Shown here: one piece after another, positions 26,430 to 38,110 of the stretch
Layout: every line of letters starts with the position of its first letter
How positions within the stretch are numbered: the stretch's first letter is position 1
Assembly: GCA_014871385.1 (NCBI GenBank)
Contig: CM026423.1
Location: forward strand, 2,422,408-2,486,407
Source: Ceratodon purpureus
Lineage: Eukaryota > Streptophyta > Bryopsida > Pseudoditrichales > Ditrichaceae
Direction: 5' to 3'
Length of the DNA: 64,000 bases
Translations under genes and position numbers: made by a program
Notes under the pieces: generated by a model
Told to the model about the DNA's origin: nothing
Seen by the model: only the letters and a program-made list of their open reading frames with translations
Database searches by the model: none

Positions 26430-28069
26430 GGGTACTGTCAAGGTTGCCCTCAACTGCAGAATCCACACCGGTCGATAATCTATGGCTAGCAGCAATTCAA
26501 CAATTGTTGCAGCGAAGGCTAAGTTGGGCCTCAGCCTCGATCGGACAATCAATCAAACTTGCAAGGCTCTGCTCTAGTGGTGATTTGTGGACTTCGTAAG
26601 TGTACTCGGCCACAGCTGGGAGATCAATACGATGAAGCAGGTGCACCCAAATCAATGGTGGAACTGGTGGTTGAATTGAGATAACTGAATGACTTCTTCG
26701 TCTATTTGTACCTCTTGCATTGATAGCCTTTCAGTCTTCCTAAGTAGATTCCAAGGAACTAACAGGCAGTAAAGCGTGATGGTCGCGTTCGATTGAATTC
26801 CAGTTCGTCGATCGTTTGAAAGTGACCACCATCGGCCCATCATCGCGTTCTTCCATCTTTGCTTGGATACGGTAACACGTACACTCTCCAATGCAAGATG
26901 AGGTCGTAAAAGTGATCAACTTAAAACGAAGAAAATTTTCAGAAATTGCAATCAGAATTTCAAGTGTACAATGAATTCCAATCTACTGTTGCGAGCGAGT
27001 GCCAACTGGTTTCTGTCTACTTTTGATGCTGGCGGCGACTCGGAAGCTGCACGGCCTTGGATTCACTGAAATCCATTGTCTGCAGAAGAATTTAACCAAC
27101 GAATCATCTCGGTTGCTTGTGGGCCCACCCAGTCAGCTCCATCAATTAGTTGCAAGCTGCCATGTGGAAGTAATTTGCAACCATGAAATTCGAATCGCGA
27201 GAACCCGTTCTGGACAGCGTCAACGACGCAGGACTGTACATTCGATGTAACCGTGGCAACAAAGGTAAACTTTGTCGCTTGCTGCGCTTTGACTCTAGGA
27301 GACCGCACCAATTCTTGACCTAAGGCATTGGGAAGGTTCAATACTATGTCCCCCTGTTACCATGAGGTAGGAATTCCTCCAGGTTTTATGATTCAAAATC
27401 CATCAGAATGTATTCAAAGTTGGTAGGTCTCACAATTCTTCATTCCCACCCAACGAACACATGGGACCGGAATGTCCGGGAACATGTCCTGTGCGACGCC
27501 AGGCTGTTAGCGTTGCCGACTTGTGTTCCGGTTTCCCAGCGGCCTGGCGGCCCTGAAGTCGCCACAGTTATTTGAGAATTTCGAACATTCAATCTTGGAG
27601 GATACATGCTCGTCACGAGCTAAGAAAATTGAAACACATTCGTTTCGAGTAAGTGGTCAAATGTTGATCATTACTCGGCAAATATATGCTTTCAGGTGTC
27701 GGGAAATGACAGATGCAGTCAACCTGCGCACCTACACGGGGTGGAAAATCTGCGTGAACTTCACGCATTTGTGCGAACGATTACCACCAACTGCCATGCA
27801 CTATAAAGATGGAGGTTGATGTAGCAGTTTCTCATTGCATTCTGAATCCCAGAGCTGACAAGTGATATTCAATTATCATTCCAGTGTTCCTCCCTGCTTC
27901 AATAGTCTTCACAGTTGTAAACTGTATTTGCCTTCAAGCCGCAACGAGCTCCTTCTTAGTACGAGAACATTAGGAGTGGTTGATCGGATAGTATTTGATA
28001 TCACGTTTGTCTCAAATCACAAGCAGAAGAAACTCTTCGATCGGGTTACACATCCTTCAAAACCAGGCA
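26430..28069. other. Region between two divergent microprotein genes
   Basis: 1.64 kb between the start codons at 26429 (-) and 28070 (+), so it should contain both promoters and 5' UTRs. A TATA box for the right-hand gene is at 27801. Frames here (such as 27523-27819 +) look like chance. Confidence 0.45.
27801..27807 (+). promoter_or_regulatory. TATA box (CTATAAA) of the microprotein gene at 28070
   Basis: CTATAAAG in a GC-balanced stretch about 263 bases before the start codon, a spacing similar to that of the array copies (about 320 bases). Confidence 0.5.
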
Positions 28070-28231
28070 ATGGGTGCTTCAGGAGATGGAGGTGGGTCCA
28101 AGTGGAAGCCTCCGAAGCGATCAACCAACGATGCTGGATTCACGATCAACAAGCAGACGGTTGACCATGCCTGTTTCTCCGACCCACTTGAGGCCTGTTT
28201 TCATGCAAGAGTAGTGCTGCCTCACATCTAA
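28070..28231 (+). CDS. GDGG-KW-PP microprotein, single motif (53 aa)
   Basis: Starts MGASGDGGGSKWKPPKR and continues with a 36-residue tail unlike the other members (TINKQTVDHACFSDPLEACF). The motif is at residues 5-15. There is no signal peptide or membrane segment. The nearest upstream TATA box is at 27801. The gene forms a divergent pair with the one at 26304-26429. The tail may be an added or frame-shifted segment, since only the motif is shared. The function is unknown. Confidence 0.6.
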   Translation: MGASGDGGGSKWKPPKRSTNDAGFTINKQTVDHACFSDPLEACFHARVVLPHI

Positions 28232-28329
28232 ATTTGTGCGAAGAATCATTGATCTGTGCAATTGTGTCATGACTATGTACATTGACCGATTTCTCGCGTA
28301 CAGTGAATTCTTGCCAACTCATTCAAATT

Positions 28330-28446
28330 AAGTGGGTTTGGGCCCTCACGTGAGGTCCTCTATATATGGTGGTCCCAGCGATGAACATCTAGATTCCCTT
28401 TCAAGTGGTCGCTAGGTGTGTTCTGAACACCCTTATAAATAGCTCA
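28330..28446 (+). promoter_or_regulatory. Promoter-like cluster without an assigned gene
   Basis: TGGGCC-type element (GGGCCC at 28340-28345), a perfect G-box CACGTG (28347-28352), TATATATGG at 28361 and a second strong TATA (TTATAAATAG, 28433-28442) lie close together. No protein-coding frame follows within 500 bases. Confidence 0.4.
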
Positions 28447-29496
28447 AAGTAGAAAATTATTCTTTGGTAGATGGCTTATTAGTAGCACTACCCCAACGGA
28501 TTCTAATCCAATCACACTGGTCTTTAGCAAGACTTTACTCATTCATTGGTAGAGATTGAAAATAAGGCGGGGTTGAAATATTGCCCTTGCAGTGTAACAA
28601 CTTTGATATATTCTCGGGGCACATTGCCTGAGCAATTCAATTGATTTTCAGAATCTGAATTACGTTGGCACATCAACATACTTGTTGTCAATCTTTGCTT
28701 TGGTGAATGAGTACGTGCATGCACCTAGCTGTCGTGTGTTGATTCAATGCGAATTCTAAACGCAAAATTTGGTTTTTTTAGACGTAGCTTGCAACTTATG
28801 ATCGTCCTAATATGTATTCGTTGTCGTTCACTGCAAAACTTCATATACTCGCAGTCCACCAATTATGTGAAATGTCAACGATTTTCAAAAGAACTCGAGT
28901 TCACAGATTAATCTAAAATTAAAATGTACACATCAACTACAATTCAATTTGAGTTGCTACGATGCGGTCACAAATGCTCCATGAGAAAACTGGACTAGCT
29001 TTCGGATTATATGAATCATGTGATTGTTAAATCAGCGTCCTGAGCACGTTAACGCAACAAACGTACCGACTGTTATTGAGTGCGACACCTTTGATATTTG
29101 TTTATGCTCAACATGTGCCTTAAAATGTCGTTTCCACCTTTTCAGGGTTTTAGGGAGCTCGAGACAGCAGCTCATTTTGAAGGAGGGTCATTAAATGATG
29201 GTGTGTGGGGCCAAATAACTAATTGGTGAAAAAAATAACTATTTGAAATTGTGCTTTGTCTCGAAAAGAGAATCGAGATAGTACTTACTGTACTTACTAC
29301 TCAGTTCAGTAGAATGATAGAATCTGAGTAATCCCACACAATCAACAGTCAGAAGAGTCAGCACTGTACATGTGTCAGTAGTCGGCAGGAGACATGTATC
29401 ACAGAAACTAGTACAAAACTGATTAGTGTAAATATTTGAGAGAATTTTTGGCAGCAGCTAGACACAAAAACGATCAATCTACACGGCTGTTGAAAC
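28447..29496. other. Gene-free stretch
   Basis: No supported gene. At 29176-29200 a short string (GGAGGGTCATTAAATGATGG) vaguely resembles the microprotein motif DNA but has no frame. Confidence 0.35.
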
Positions 29497-29508
29497 CATG
29501 TGTGGTTG

Positions 29509-29559
29509 CAATGGAATTTCATTGTGACAAAAAATAAAAAAAATAAAAAATAAAAAAAT
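29509..29559 (+). mobile_element. Ultra-short A-tailed retroposon (51 bp)
   Basis: CAATGGAATTTCATTG hairpin followed by GTGAC and an A-rich tail (AAAAAATAAAAAAAATAAAA...). Flanked by an imperfect 12-bp target duplication, CATGTGTGGTTG (29497-29508) and CATGCGTGGTTG (29560-29571). It belongs to the same family as the inserts at 35367, 35902, 36184 and 42158. Confidence 0.75.
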
Positions 29560-29571
29560 CATGCGTGGTTG

Positions 29572-30187
29572 GTCACAAAGAAACCATCTTCGCTATGGCG
29601 CTGACGCATCTAAATGAAAATACAGCAGGTACGAATGCAGACTTCCTACAGACAGGGCCCTGGACTACAAGATTTTACCGTAACAGTTGAGCTGCCGCAA
29701 CGAATAAACAAGGACGCTTGTTTCTGTCGGGATTCTTTACGCGTTGTGCCCCCAAACAGGTGCACATCCTGTTTCCGAATTTGAGCATTTGATGCTGTCA
29801 AGGTGATGACTCACGGATTTGGGTGTTGTCTGGAATTCTAATGGCTGGCTGAGCTCGTGATGTCCTCGGCTGTATGTGGAGTCGTCAGTGACCGGGCTTG
29901 ATTTTTGCAAACCTCGATTGGGAGTGATTTCTCTAAACACCCATGGAGCGTGGCTCGGAGTCACAGGCAAAACCCTGCCCTTATTATAATGTTGGAGTGG
30001 GGTCCTAGCTGATCTCATGGGGCTCTGAAAGAGTAAATTTAGGCTGCAATCCCCAAATTTAACCCAAAAAAACTAGTAAAAGTGTTTGGGACTCCACAAT
30101 GGGTAAGCTAGAATGAGTAGGCTAAAATGATGAATTTCACCAAGCCTGAGGTTCGGTGTAACGCGGTTTGGAGGGAAATAAAGAGAC
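29572..30187. other. Gene-free stretch
   Basis: A minus-strand open frame of 93 codons (29737-30018) has no family resemblance. Nothing else seen. Confidence 0.35.
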
Positions 30188-30329
30188 CCCTAGTAGAAAA
30201 GGTGTACAAGTACACAAAAGATGAACACCAAGAAATGACCAATGACAACAAAAAATTAATTTTTTTTGGTGTAATTGGTCATTGCTTGGTGTTCATCTTC
30301 CGTGCACTTATACATTTTTTCCACTAGCG
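30188..30329 (+). mobile_element. Foldback MITE, 142 bp, 3-bp TSD (GAC), CACTA-like
   Basis: The two halves are inverted copies. CCCTAGTAGAAAA on the left pairs with TTTTCCACTAGCG on the right, and AGATGAACACCAAG pairs with CTTGGTGTTCATCT. The whole element can fold into one hairpin of about 60 bp. GAC occurs directly before (30185-30187) and after (30330-30332). A 3-bp duplication with CNCTAGT termini suggests a CACTA-derived MITE. Confidence 0.75.
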
Positions 30330-30332
30330 GAC

Positions 30333-33300
30333 TCAATTAGGTGCCATCCCCTCTCCCTAAAAGACAAGGAGATTGAAAATAGATTAAAAAATTAAAAATG
30401 TTGAAATGGTTTGAAATTTTTGATGTAGCACGTTGCGGCCATTCTAAATTCTAATTTTTGATTTTGGCATTTGAAATGATAGTTTAAGAGATATGGGTAC
30501 GTGAAGTTTTAGAACAATGTGGTTTAAAATCTCTTATTAAAATATGTGGTAATTACAAAAATAAATTTCTTCTATATATGGTGCATGAAACTCTTCTTGG
30601 TTCAAATTTGATTTACACCTAATGAGAGGCATGAGGGCTTTGAAATTGTATTTTTTTGAAATATGACCCTTAAAGTGTAATCAAGCATATGTAACTTTTA
30701 GTGCAGTCCTTCTATTTCTCCTCAATAAGCTTTGCAGCCATAAGTTATTCAAACATAAAAGACATCACATATCTACACTAGATAATTTGCTTAAAGATGT
30801 GAAGAAGAAGAATGTATTTATTGTAAAAACATATTTTCACAAGATGAACGTGGACATCTACTTAGCAAGAGTGCTACTTTCTATAGCCTCATAGGTAAGG
30901 AAAATTCTACTCTCCACAAGAAGAAATAAAGGTTCAATTTCCTGCCAAATTTAAGTTTTTAATATTTTGGCACATGGTAGATCAATCTTTGTTTGAGTTC
31001 TTAGATGTTTGTTATATGCCAAAAGTTCATTGAAGGAACAAAAGCAATCTGCATATACTTGAGTCACTAAGAGAAAGTTCGGCACGTAGGCAAGCTGGGT
31101 TGCCGGCTCCTTAAGGCAGGCTCCCCATGTCACCTCCTTTGGTCATAGCAAATGGGTGATTTATCTTCTCTCACCAGTTTTATCTATAATGGTAAGTTCG
31201 TTTGCTCGCCAATCAAGTAGAAATATCTATGAATTTTTCTTGGTGTTTCAGATTCGCACCTTTGTTGAGCACCTTTGACTATGTTGATGACAATTGGCAT
31301 ATGTTTATGGCTCCATGACGTAGCTCTTGAATGTTTCTAAATGTGAAGCTTATACGTGTAAGTGTTCTTAAAATGTCTCTTTTGCTATTTAGAAGTTGTT
31401 TGTTGCAAGATGGAGGAAACAAAGGTTGCATGTTACTAAAGCTGCCGTCAAGGCTACTCCTTACGACACTGTATACAACAAAAATCTGATGCAAAGATGT
31501 TGCTCCCTACAGCTACTATGTACAATATTGAATCCTTGAAGTTCAAATGCTTACGACTGCTACGTGCATAATCATCAACAGTCAGGCTATGAATAACATG
31601 TAACAATAAAATCATACCTTCTTCTCCTTGCCATCATCTGTGACAATTGCGCTCGTCTACAACACAAAGACTTCTATTCGACGGATCTTTATTGTAAAGG
31701 TTCAGCCTCTGTTGAGCACGTATTATGGCTCCCAACACAGATTGCCAATTCACTCTATTTTTGGTTTAGGATTTAAAATTCTCAAGTTAAGCGTGGAAGT
31801 GCCACTACATCCTTGAAAGTGTGAGACAAGTAAAAAGATGGTTTACCCCTGCTTCAAAGCCATGTGATTGGTTCCATCCGTCCACATTTCAAAGAGGGTC
31901 TTGCTACTTGGGGCTCCGCCCTTGTTGTCCACACTCACCAACCCTTAGGTGCCGGGGCTTGTTGTAGTGAGTTATTTTCTTATATAGCAATGCTTTAAAT
32001 TTGTTCTAGAATTACCTATGCTAATTTCATTGCAATAACATGCAATGAAACCATTACTCTAAACAATGAATTGTGATTTAGTTAATATGTTTATGATTGC
32101 AAGATTAGGAAAAGAGTTTCATTCATGATAGAAATGGCAAAGGTATACAACACTCAAAATGATAATTATTTCTTGAAGCTTTTAGTAGAAGCTAATCAAG
32201 AATTAATTGGAATTGGATTCAATGCTTTAGAGCTTATGTTGCTCATTTTTTATGCAGATGGTGTATAGGCCTTCCAAGCCTGCCAAAATGGAGCAATATT
32301 GTAGTGTCACCAAAAAAAATCATCCCTTTTATGATGAGAATACATTCTTTGGTTCATTGAATAAACCTAGCAACAAAGCTTATGATGGTCTATGCATCAT
32401 TAAAAAAAACTTAAACTTAAACAAATGATCTAAATGTTCTTCGACAACAATTTCAAAAGGCGTTTATGGTTTCAAAAAATAACTAAAGTGATTTATACAA
32501 AAATGGTAGGCCTCTTAAGTATCTTTAAAGTGGATTTTTTTGCTAGAATCCGTGAAGCAAAGGATGGCTAAGTACTAGACAATCATTGCAGATTTGATGT
32601 TGAATTAGAAAAGACTAACGCAAAGATTAAATATTCAATTTTTTAATTTAATTTTATTTTTTCAACTTTATTAATCTCTTAGACTCTTTATTCTCTCTAT
32701 GTCTTCTTTTCCATTTTTTCTTGTCATCTGTGGATTTGCAGGCTTACCTGGTCATGGTTTTTTATCCTTGCATGCTTTTCAGCATTTGTGCCATCATTCC
32801 ACTTTTGGAAACAATTGAGATCCATTATGTTTTTGCACAACAGACAAATGTAATTGTGTGTGGCATGGTGTCTATTCTAAAGGTGTATAAATAGAAATTT
32901 TGCTTGTTGTATGTTAATATATGAATGGGTTTGGAAAATTCTAATTAACTAACTTAATAGACAAAGTCAATATTGGGCTATTAAAGGTTGTTTGCTAGTT
33001 AATTGTGCCGATTCTTTGTGGAGCTTGTTGCTTGCATGAAAGATCAACATGTAGGTGAACACTTTCACCACTTTTCATGTTTTTAATCTCGTTTTTTTTT
33101 AAAATTAAATTAAATAAAAAATAAAAAATAAAAAAATAAAATTTGCCTCTTTTCCTTTTAAGCATCTAATTGGTTGTTTGTTATTGTGGAATTGTTGCGT
33201 TGCAGCTGATTTAGGAGTCAAGGTCTTATTTCTAGCTCATGATATCTTGAATGCCCTTAATATTATGTATCCTCGATACGAGGCATGACCTACTACTGAA

Positions 33301-34489
33301 TTAAATTTCATAAAACATCTTGAAGTGCTAAAGCATTTCCATAATGGCACGAAGGTGATTGCTAAAGTCAAAAATAGTGGACATCACATTGAGCTCGTTT
33401 TGATACATGGAAGTTTAATAGTTAATATATTGTCTTTAAACTTGCATGTTGAACAAGTAATATATTGCCTTTGAACCTTCTTTTTATGTGAATCCTTTGA
33501 CACAACTCTTGCATACTCTACAAGTAGCAAATATATTTCTTGCTTCATACTGCAAGATTTTCCAGAGTGAATTAATGCGTAGAAGAAATAGTAATAATGT
33601 CTATAGGATTAGACTTGGTTAGACAAGATTCTGTTTGCTTTGGCGGGCTCGTGTATATATACATGCAATTTGAGAGTCCAATGGTCTTTTTTGTTTCAAT
33701 CACTTTCAATGGATGTTTGAATCGTTTATAGTTGTTATGTTTGCCTTGTCATGGATTTCACACATATTTGTGAAGGAGTTGTTTTTTTTTGGGCAATCAC
33801 TTGCAATGGTTTTTGGTATTTTACGGGTGGAAGTAGGAGCTAGATAGTAAATTGGACATTACTTGAATTGTTTTGTAAGTTGTTAGTTTGTATTGTTTGG
33901 TTTTAGTTAATCACCTACTTAAATGATAATCAACACTCTTTTTAAAATAAAAATACAATATTGTTGCCTAATGTATTGCAATTATTTTAGAGCATTTTGC
34001 TACGTTGAACTTAGACTAAAGCAACACTTTCCATTTAACATTCCTTAAATTTATTTCAGTCATAGCATCATCATGGTCTAAAAATTTTACATGGTGCAAA
34101 AATGGTTGTACAACAAAGTTATTTATAAAGGCATTTAGTATATGTCTTAGATACCATGAGTTTTGATTTGGTATACTTTGATTTTCTTACTTTGAATAAT
34201 AAATGAACGTAGAAGAGCTTCGTGGTTTCTCCACATTGGCTATGTAAGAGTTAGTGGTTGCTAAACTTTAAAAAATCAAGATTTTTGAGGAAGAAATAAC
34301 TATAAAATTAATTCTTCTTGAATTTAGAGACCACTAAACTCCTTTGCACTATGTATTGTGAGACCACCAAGATCTTCCATGCCTCCCAACTATTTGGAGT
34401 TAAAAATAATAGTACGGTACAACTAAAGCAAAACTCATTGTATCTTTTAAAAACTCAAAATGACTTTTTTGAATAACTGAAGTAAAAAC
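30333..34489. other. AT-rich gene-free stretch
   Basis: No gene supported. Around 33206-33350 one plus-strand frame reads LGVKVLFLAHDILNALNIMY and continues past a stop, which may be a relic of a transposon protein, but this is weak. An A-rich low-complexity run lies at 33090-33140. Confidence 0.35.
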
Positions 34490-34493
34490 TTAA

Positions 34494-35034
34494 CCCTTTA
34501 ACGTCCCGATTCATCACTGTTTTCAAAGATTTGTTATAAAATGGTTGATGAAAATGGAAAATGGATTTGATGTACAAAACAAAGTTGTAGATGTCAATGT
34601 GAAGATAACATTTGTACGCTTGGATTCATTATATTTATTAATAATATTTTAAAAGTAATTTTGCAAGGTTTTCTTTTGTAATTCAATTAAAAATTCGAAA
34701 TTAGCACTAAATTTTTTTAAAATATTGTAATGAGATTGGAATAACATGCATTACAAGATGGTATAATTTCCATTATTTGATTATACTTATTATGAAAAAT
34801 CATGTTTAAGGTCTCTCTTTTTGAACTAAGATTGAAACTTGACATAAATCACTTTTGTAATTTTTCAAAAATTCTCATTATCTTATTCTGAAAATCCAAA
34901 CCGTACAAATGGTATAAAACTAGCACAAGAATTGCAAGAAAAATAAAAATGGATGAAAAACATCCAGAAGGACAGAAAACGAGCTGCTGAAATTCATCCG
35001 GCGTCCAGATTCTGGACACCGGCGCGTTAAAGGG
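34494..35034 (+). mobile_element. TTAA-flanked non-autonomous element (541 bp), piggyBac-like
   Basis: Termini are perfect 10-bp inverted repeats CCCTTTAACG ... CGTTAAAGGG, directly flanked by TTAA at 34490-34493 and 35035-35038. This is the target signature of piggyBac and some related superfamilies. No transposase frame is present. Confidence 0.75.
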
Positions 35035-35366
35035 TTAACAAAAGGACTAGAACAGAGTCACAGGCCCAGAAGCTAATTCCTTTTCCTGGGACTTTTCTTT
35101 GCAGCCAGTGATGAACTACCTGAACTGGTGACTGATGGCCCTACAGCATGTGAAGCACAAACTCTGGAGGGGTAATTATGCCCCAATTATGCCCACAATC
35201 ATCACCACGAATTAAAAAATCCTAGAAAGTGCCGGACCAAATTCCCATACTGGATTAACAGATTATTTTAGTGCAGACAGATTATGTAAACAGAGCAACA
35301 TACTTGTAGGTGAAGTAAACGTCTTGCTACCGGACTTGCCGAGCAAGCCATCATCGAATCATCAAT

Positions 35367-35413
35367 GTTTTTTTAATTTTTTTGAGGCAAATGAAGAGAT
35401 TCATTGCAAGGAA
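35367..35413 (-). mobile_element. Ultra-short A-tailed retroposon (47 bp)
   Basis: On the minus strand it reads TTCCTTGCAATGAATCTC, TTCATTTGCCTC and then an A-rich tail. Perfect 10-bp target duplication AATCATCAAT at 35357-35366 and 35414-35423. Confidence 0.75.
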
Positions 35414-35639
35414 AATCATCAATTTCCAAGTTCCGCAGCGGTTTTCCTAGTTTCTTTCCTCTGACAACAAAAGGACGACAGATCCCGTCACTTGGTAACA
35501 GAACTTAAGGACAGCTGCGACTTTTTGTTCTGCTTTGGCACAAACTGAACAGTTTCCTTTCAATTGCTGGGGAAGGGAAAAAAAAATACAGACCCTGCCT
35601 TGTACCTACTCCAAGGCAGTGGTGTCAAAGTAGGTGATA

Positions 35640-35745
35640 CAACTCCCTATAATATAGCAAATTATTTATATTCTAACATAATTTTACTTGAGGAAGAGAG
35701 TTACAAGATGAGTTAGAATGCCAAGTTGCCAACGCCTAGGAATAG
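35640..35745 (+). repeat. Diverged repeat shared with about 14580-14690
   Basis: Shared blocks in order: TATTCTAACATAATTTTACT, TGAGGAAGAGAGTTA, CAAGATGAGTTAGAATGCCA. No ends could be defined. Confidence 0.4.
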
Positions 35746-35901
35746 GCTAAAATTTCTCCCCGTCCCCACAAGGCAGTTCCTAATGCCCAACTGTGACAGT
35801 ACCCTAAATAACACTAGCCTAGACTGGGACAACTGCGACTTGTGTTGCAGCTGCATGTGCCAAACAGTACCGGTATTGTAAAACGAAACTAATTTGATAG
35901 T

Positions 35902-35952
35902 TGCAATGAAATTTTCACCATTTGACTTAAAATAAAAATAAAAATAAAAAAC
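35902..35952 (+). mobile_element. Ultra-short A-tailed retroposon (51 bp)
   Basis: TGCAATGAAATTTTCACC, ATTTGACTTA and an A-rich tail (AAATAAAAATAAAAATAAAAAAC). Perfect 15-bp target duplication AACTAATTTGATAGT at 35887-35901 and 35953-35967. Confidence 0.85.
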
Positions 35953-36183
35953 AACTAATTTGATAGTAAGTGCTCTACCGAGGCTCTCAGTGGTTGTTCT
36001 TTTTTCTTATTTTATAAAATGGTTACTTTAAGGTGACCTGGCACCTTTCCCAATATTGACTTGAAGTTCATTGACATTACTGCCTTCTGGAGGCTGTGTT
36101 ACTTGCAGTGGAAAGATCCAAGTATGTGATGCAGTGGAAAGAGGATTTTTTATCAAATTTTTTGATGCACTGTGCTGATTTTT

Positions 36184-36228
36184 TTTATTTTTTTTTGGAG
36201 CAAATGAACGAAACTTCATTGCAAAGAA
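36184..36228 (-). mobile_element. Ultra-short A-tailed retroposon (45 bp)
   Basis: On the minus strand it reads TTCTTTGCAATGAAGTTTCG, TTCATTTGCTCC and then an A-rich tail. Perfect target duplication CACTGTGCTGATTTT at 36169-36183 and 36229-36243; the last T positions are ambiguous. Confidence 0.85.
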
Positions 36229-36243
36229 CACTGTGCTGATTTT

Positions 36244-37303
36244 CACAGTACAAGTCGGTAGAATCATGAGAATCAGAAGGCGAATTGGATTATTTTCACT
36301 CCCAGAATATCATCAGACACTTCAATCTAGTCAGGATATCGGGAAAATTCCAAGTTAATATCTTCAGGCCCGTACCCAATTCTAAACTTAGCAGAGGAAT
36401 TGAACATTTTGTGCAAGTATTCACTCAGACTAACTGGCAGTTATCCAGATCAGAGATTTCAGAAGTCGGACAATGTACAACTAAATAAATTCTACAACAT
36501 TCCCTAGTGAACACAATCAATGATCAAGGAGTGACCAATTGTATGCAAACCGACAACGTCCGTGCATGCTGTTAATCCATCACTTGGAAGTGATTAAACT
36601 GTGCACGGACTAGGCACGAGTGGTTTTGCTGAACGACGAAATTCAGGAGCTAAAAAACAAGTTGATTCTGAGTCTGGAATGCACTGCGTTGCCATGGATG
36701 ACGCAAGAGGGCCATGTGATTGGACCACGAATTAGGCTGACTGTAGAGTGCAATCTGATCGAGTACCGGTTCAACTCCGCAACAAAGAGCTGCAACGTGA
36801 AGTACAGACAATAGAACAGGAAATTTGCAAAACGCATGAGTAGTTTAAAATCGTATGAATCACTTTATATACAACTGTGGTGCAAATCTGTACAAATAGG
36901 GCGCTGCCCTTCTGGTTTGATTACTGTTGTCAAACCATGGTCTTGATGTGTTCATCTAATCATGTGGTAAAGAATGGTGTACTAAGGATAAGTTCCATCT
37001 GGGATTAAATCCGCCAGTCATGAGCTCTAATCATCCACCGGCGCAGATCAATCTCAGAAAATAAATTGAGGTCGGACTTGATCGGTGGCGAGAGAGACAA
37101 GAATTCAATTCAGACTCTTGAAACTCTCTTGAACATTACTCTCGAGGAGTATAATGTTTGTTGCACCGGTCAGTCTTGATTTCGTGGAAGAAAATCTTGC
37201 AATGTAGAGAAAGTAATTCGATTGATCAATTGCAGATGCCACTGATCTAGAGGCGATAAATGCTTCCTTTGACCATTGGGTTGGTTGCGACGAACTCAGA
37301 TTG
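36244..37303. other. Intergenic, no gene seen
   Basis: Small frames on both strands (36620-36837) overlap and have no family resemblance. The right end is the 3' side of the minus-strand microprotein gene. Confidence 0.4.
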
Positions 37304-37489
37304 TTAGTTGTCTTCCCAGCTTGCCATTGAATCTCGTCTCGAAGGAGGCCTCCACTTGGAAGAGCCGCCGTCGCCCATTGGCGCCTTCGAAGGAGGTCGC
37401 CACTTTGATGAGCCACCGTCCCCTAGGGGACTCCGAGACTTCGACGGAGGTCGCCACTTTGATGAACCACCATCACCCCGAATCGCCAT
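37304..37489 (-). CDS. GDGGSSKW-repeat microprotein, three motifs (61 aa)
   Basis: Starts MAIRGDGGSSKWRPPSK and carries three exact copies of GDGGSSKWRPPS at about residues 5-16, 22-33 and 38-49, separated by short linkers (KSRSPL, KAPM), then a hydrophilic tail (RRDSMASWEDN). The start at 37489 was chosen over the in-frame ATG nine codons upstream because a splice-acceptor-like TTGTTTCAG lies between them and because MA directly before the first motif is the family pattern. A TATA box lies about 245 bases upstream at 37731-37740. DNA repeats within the gene are diverged at third positions while the protein repeats are identical, which supports selection on the protein. There is no signal peptide. 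It is divergent to the gene at 39067. The function is unknown. Confidence 0.7.
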   Translation of the reverse strand: MAIRGDGGSSKWRPPSKSRSPLGDGGSSKWRPPSKAPMGDGGSSKWRPPSRRDSMASWEDN

Positions 37490-37730
37490 TGAACTGAAAC
37501 AAGCACCTATTGTCAAGGTAAAATGATTTCTAGAAGCAGCCTTCGAGTTAGTAAGTCCTATGCAGCCTGCGATTGAGTACTCCCAAAGCAGTAACTGTTA
37601 CTACTTATCAGATTCTAAATCTTTGATGTTTTAGCACAAGACAATTTGAATGCCTAGTCGCTCTTGATGATCACTTGAGGTGAACTGATATAATGCTGTG
37701 AAGGAATGTTTGAATCCTCTGGAGAGGTGT

Positions 37731-37740
37731 TCATTTATAC
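37731..37740 (-). promoter_or_regulatory. TATA box (GTATAAATGA) of the three-motif microprotein gene
   Basis: Minus-strand GTATAAATGA in a GC-rich context, about 245 bases upstream of the start codon at 37489. Confidence 0.55.
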
Positions 37741-37931
37741 GTTGGGATTCTTGTCCTCGAACGCGGTTCAAGATGGAACGAAGTTCAGCGCCTTGGCAGA
37801 CACTGCAGAACAGACGCAGCTTGAGATCGAAGGCTACGTGTATTTTGAATATTCGTGATAGACAACGCGAATTAACGCGATCCAGTGCTGTTCTTCGACG
37901 ACTCATACGCCTGAGAGGGTTTGACAAGGGC

Positions 37932-38110
37932 TAAGCTCCTCCAAAGATGGCGGAGCGGGGAGGCTTCCAACGAAAGTGTTGGTGGCTGGACGAAGCAGGA
38001 ATTCATCTCAGCCTCTTCAGACTGGCTGGCCACACAGACACACATCAGTTTCATGAGGTCCGCCGCCTGGCGGAGGAGCCCACTTCTCGCTGCAAACCAT
38101 CACATGCGAC
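37932..38110 (-). pseudogene. Possible degraded GDGGSSKW microprotein copy
   Basis: Minus-strand frames contain two motif-like pieces: SEKWAPPPGGG (about 38085-38050) and HFRWKPPRSAIFGGA (about 37980-37936), in different frames and without the GDGG part intact. Position and strand fit a duplicate lying between the divergent pair at 37489 and 39067. This is an inference from short matches. Confidence 0.35.

Noticed and set aside
29170-29205. GGAGGGTCATTAAATGATGG resembling the microprotein motif DNA
   Set aside because: Only 10-11 bases match and no frame encodes the motif.
33206-33350. Plus-strand frame resembling a transposon protein (LGVKVLFLAHDILNALNIMY)
   Set aside because: Broken by a stop, very short, and the resemblance is only a vague memory of plant transposon proteins.
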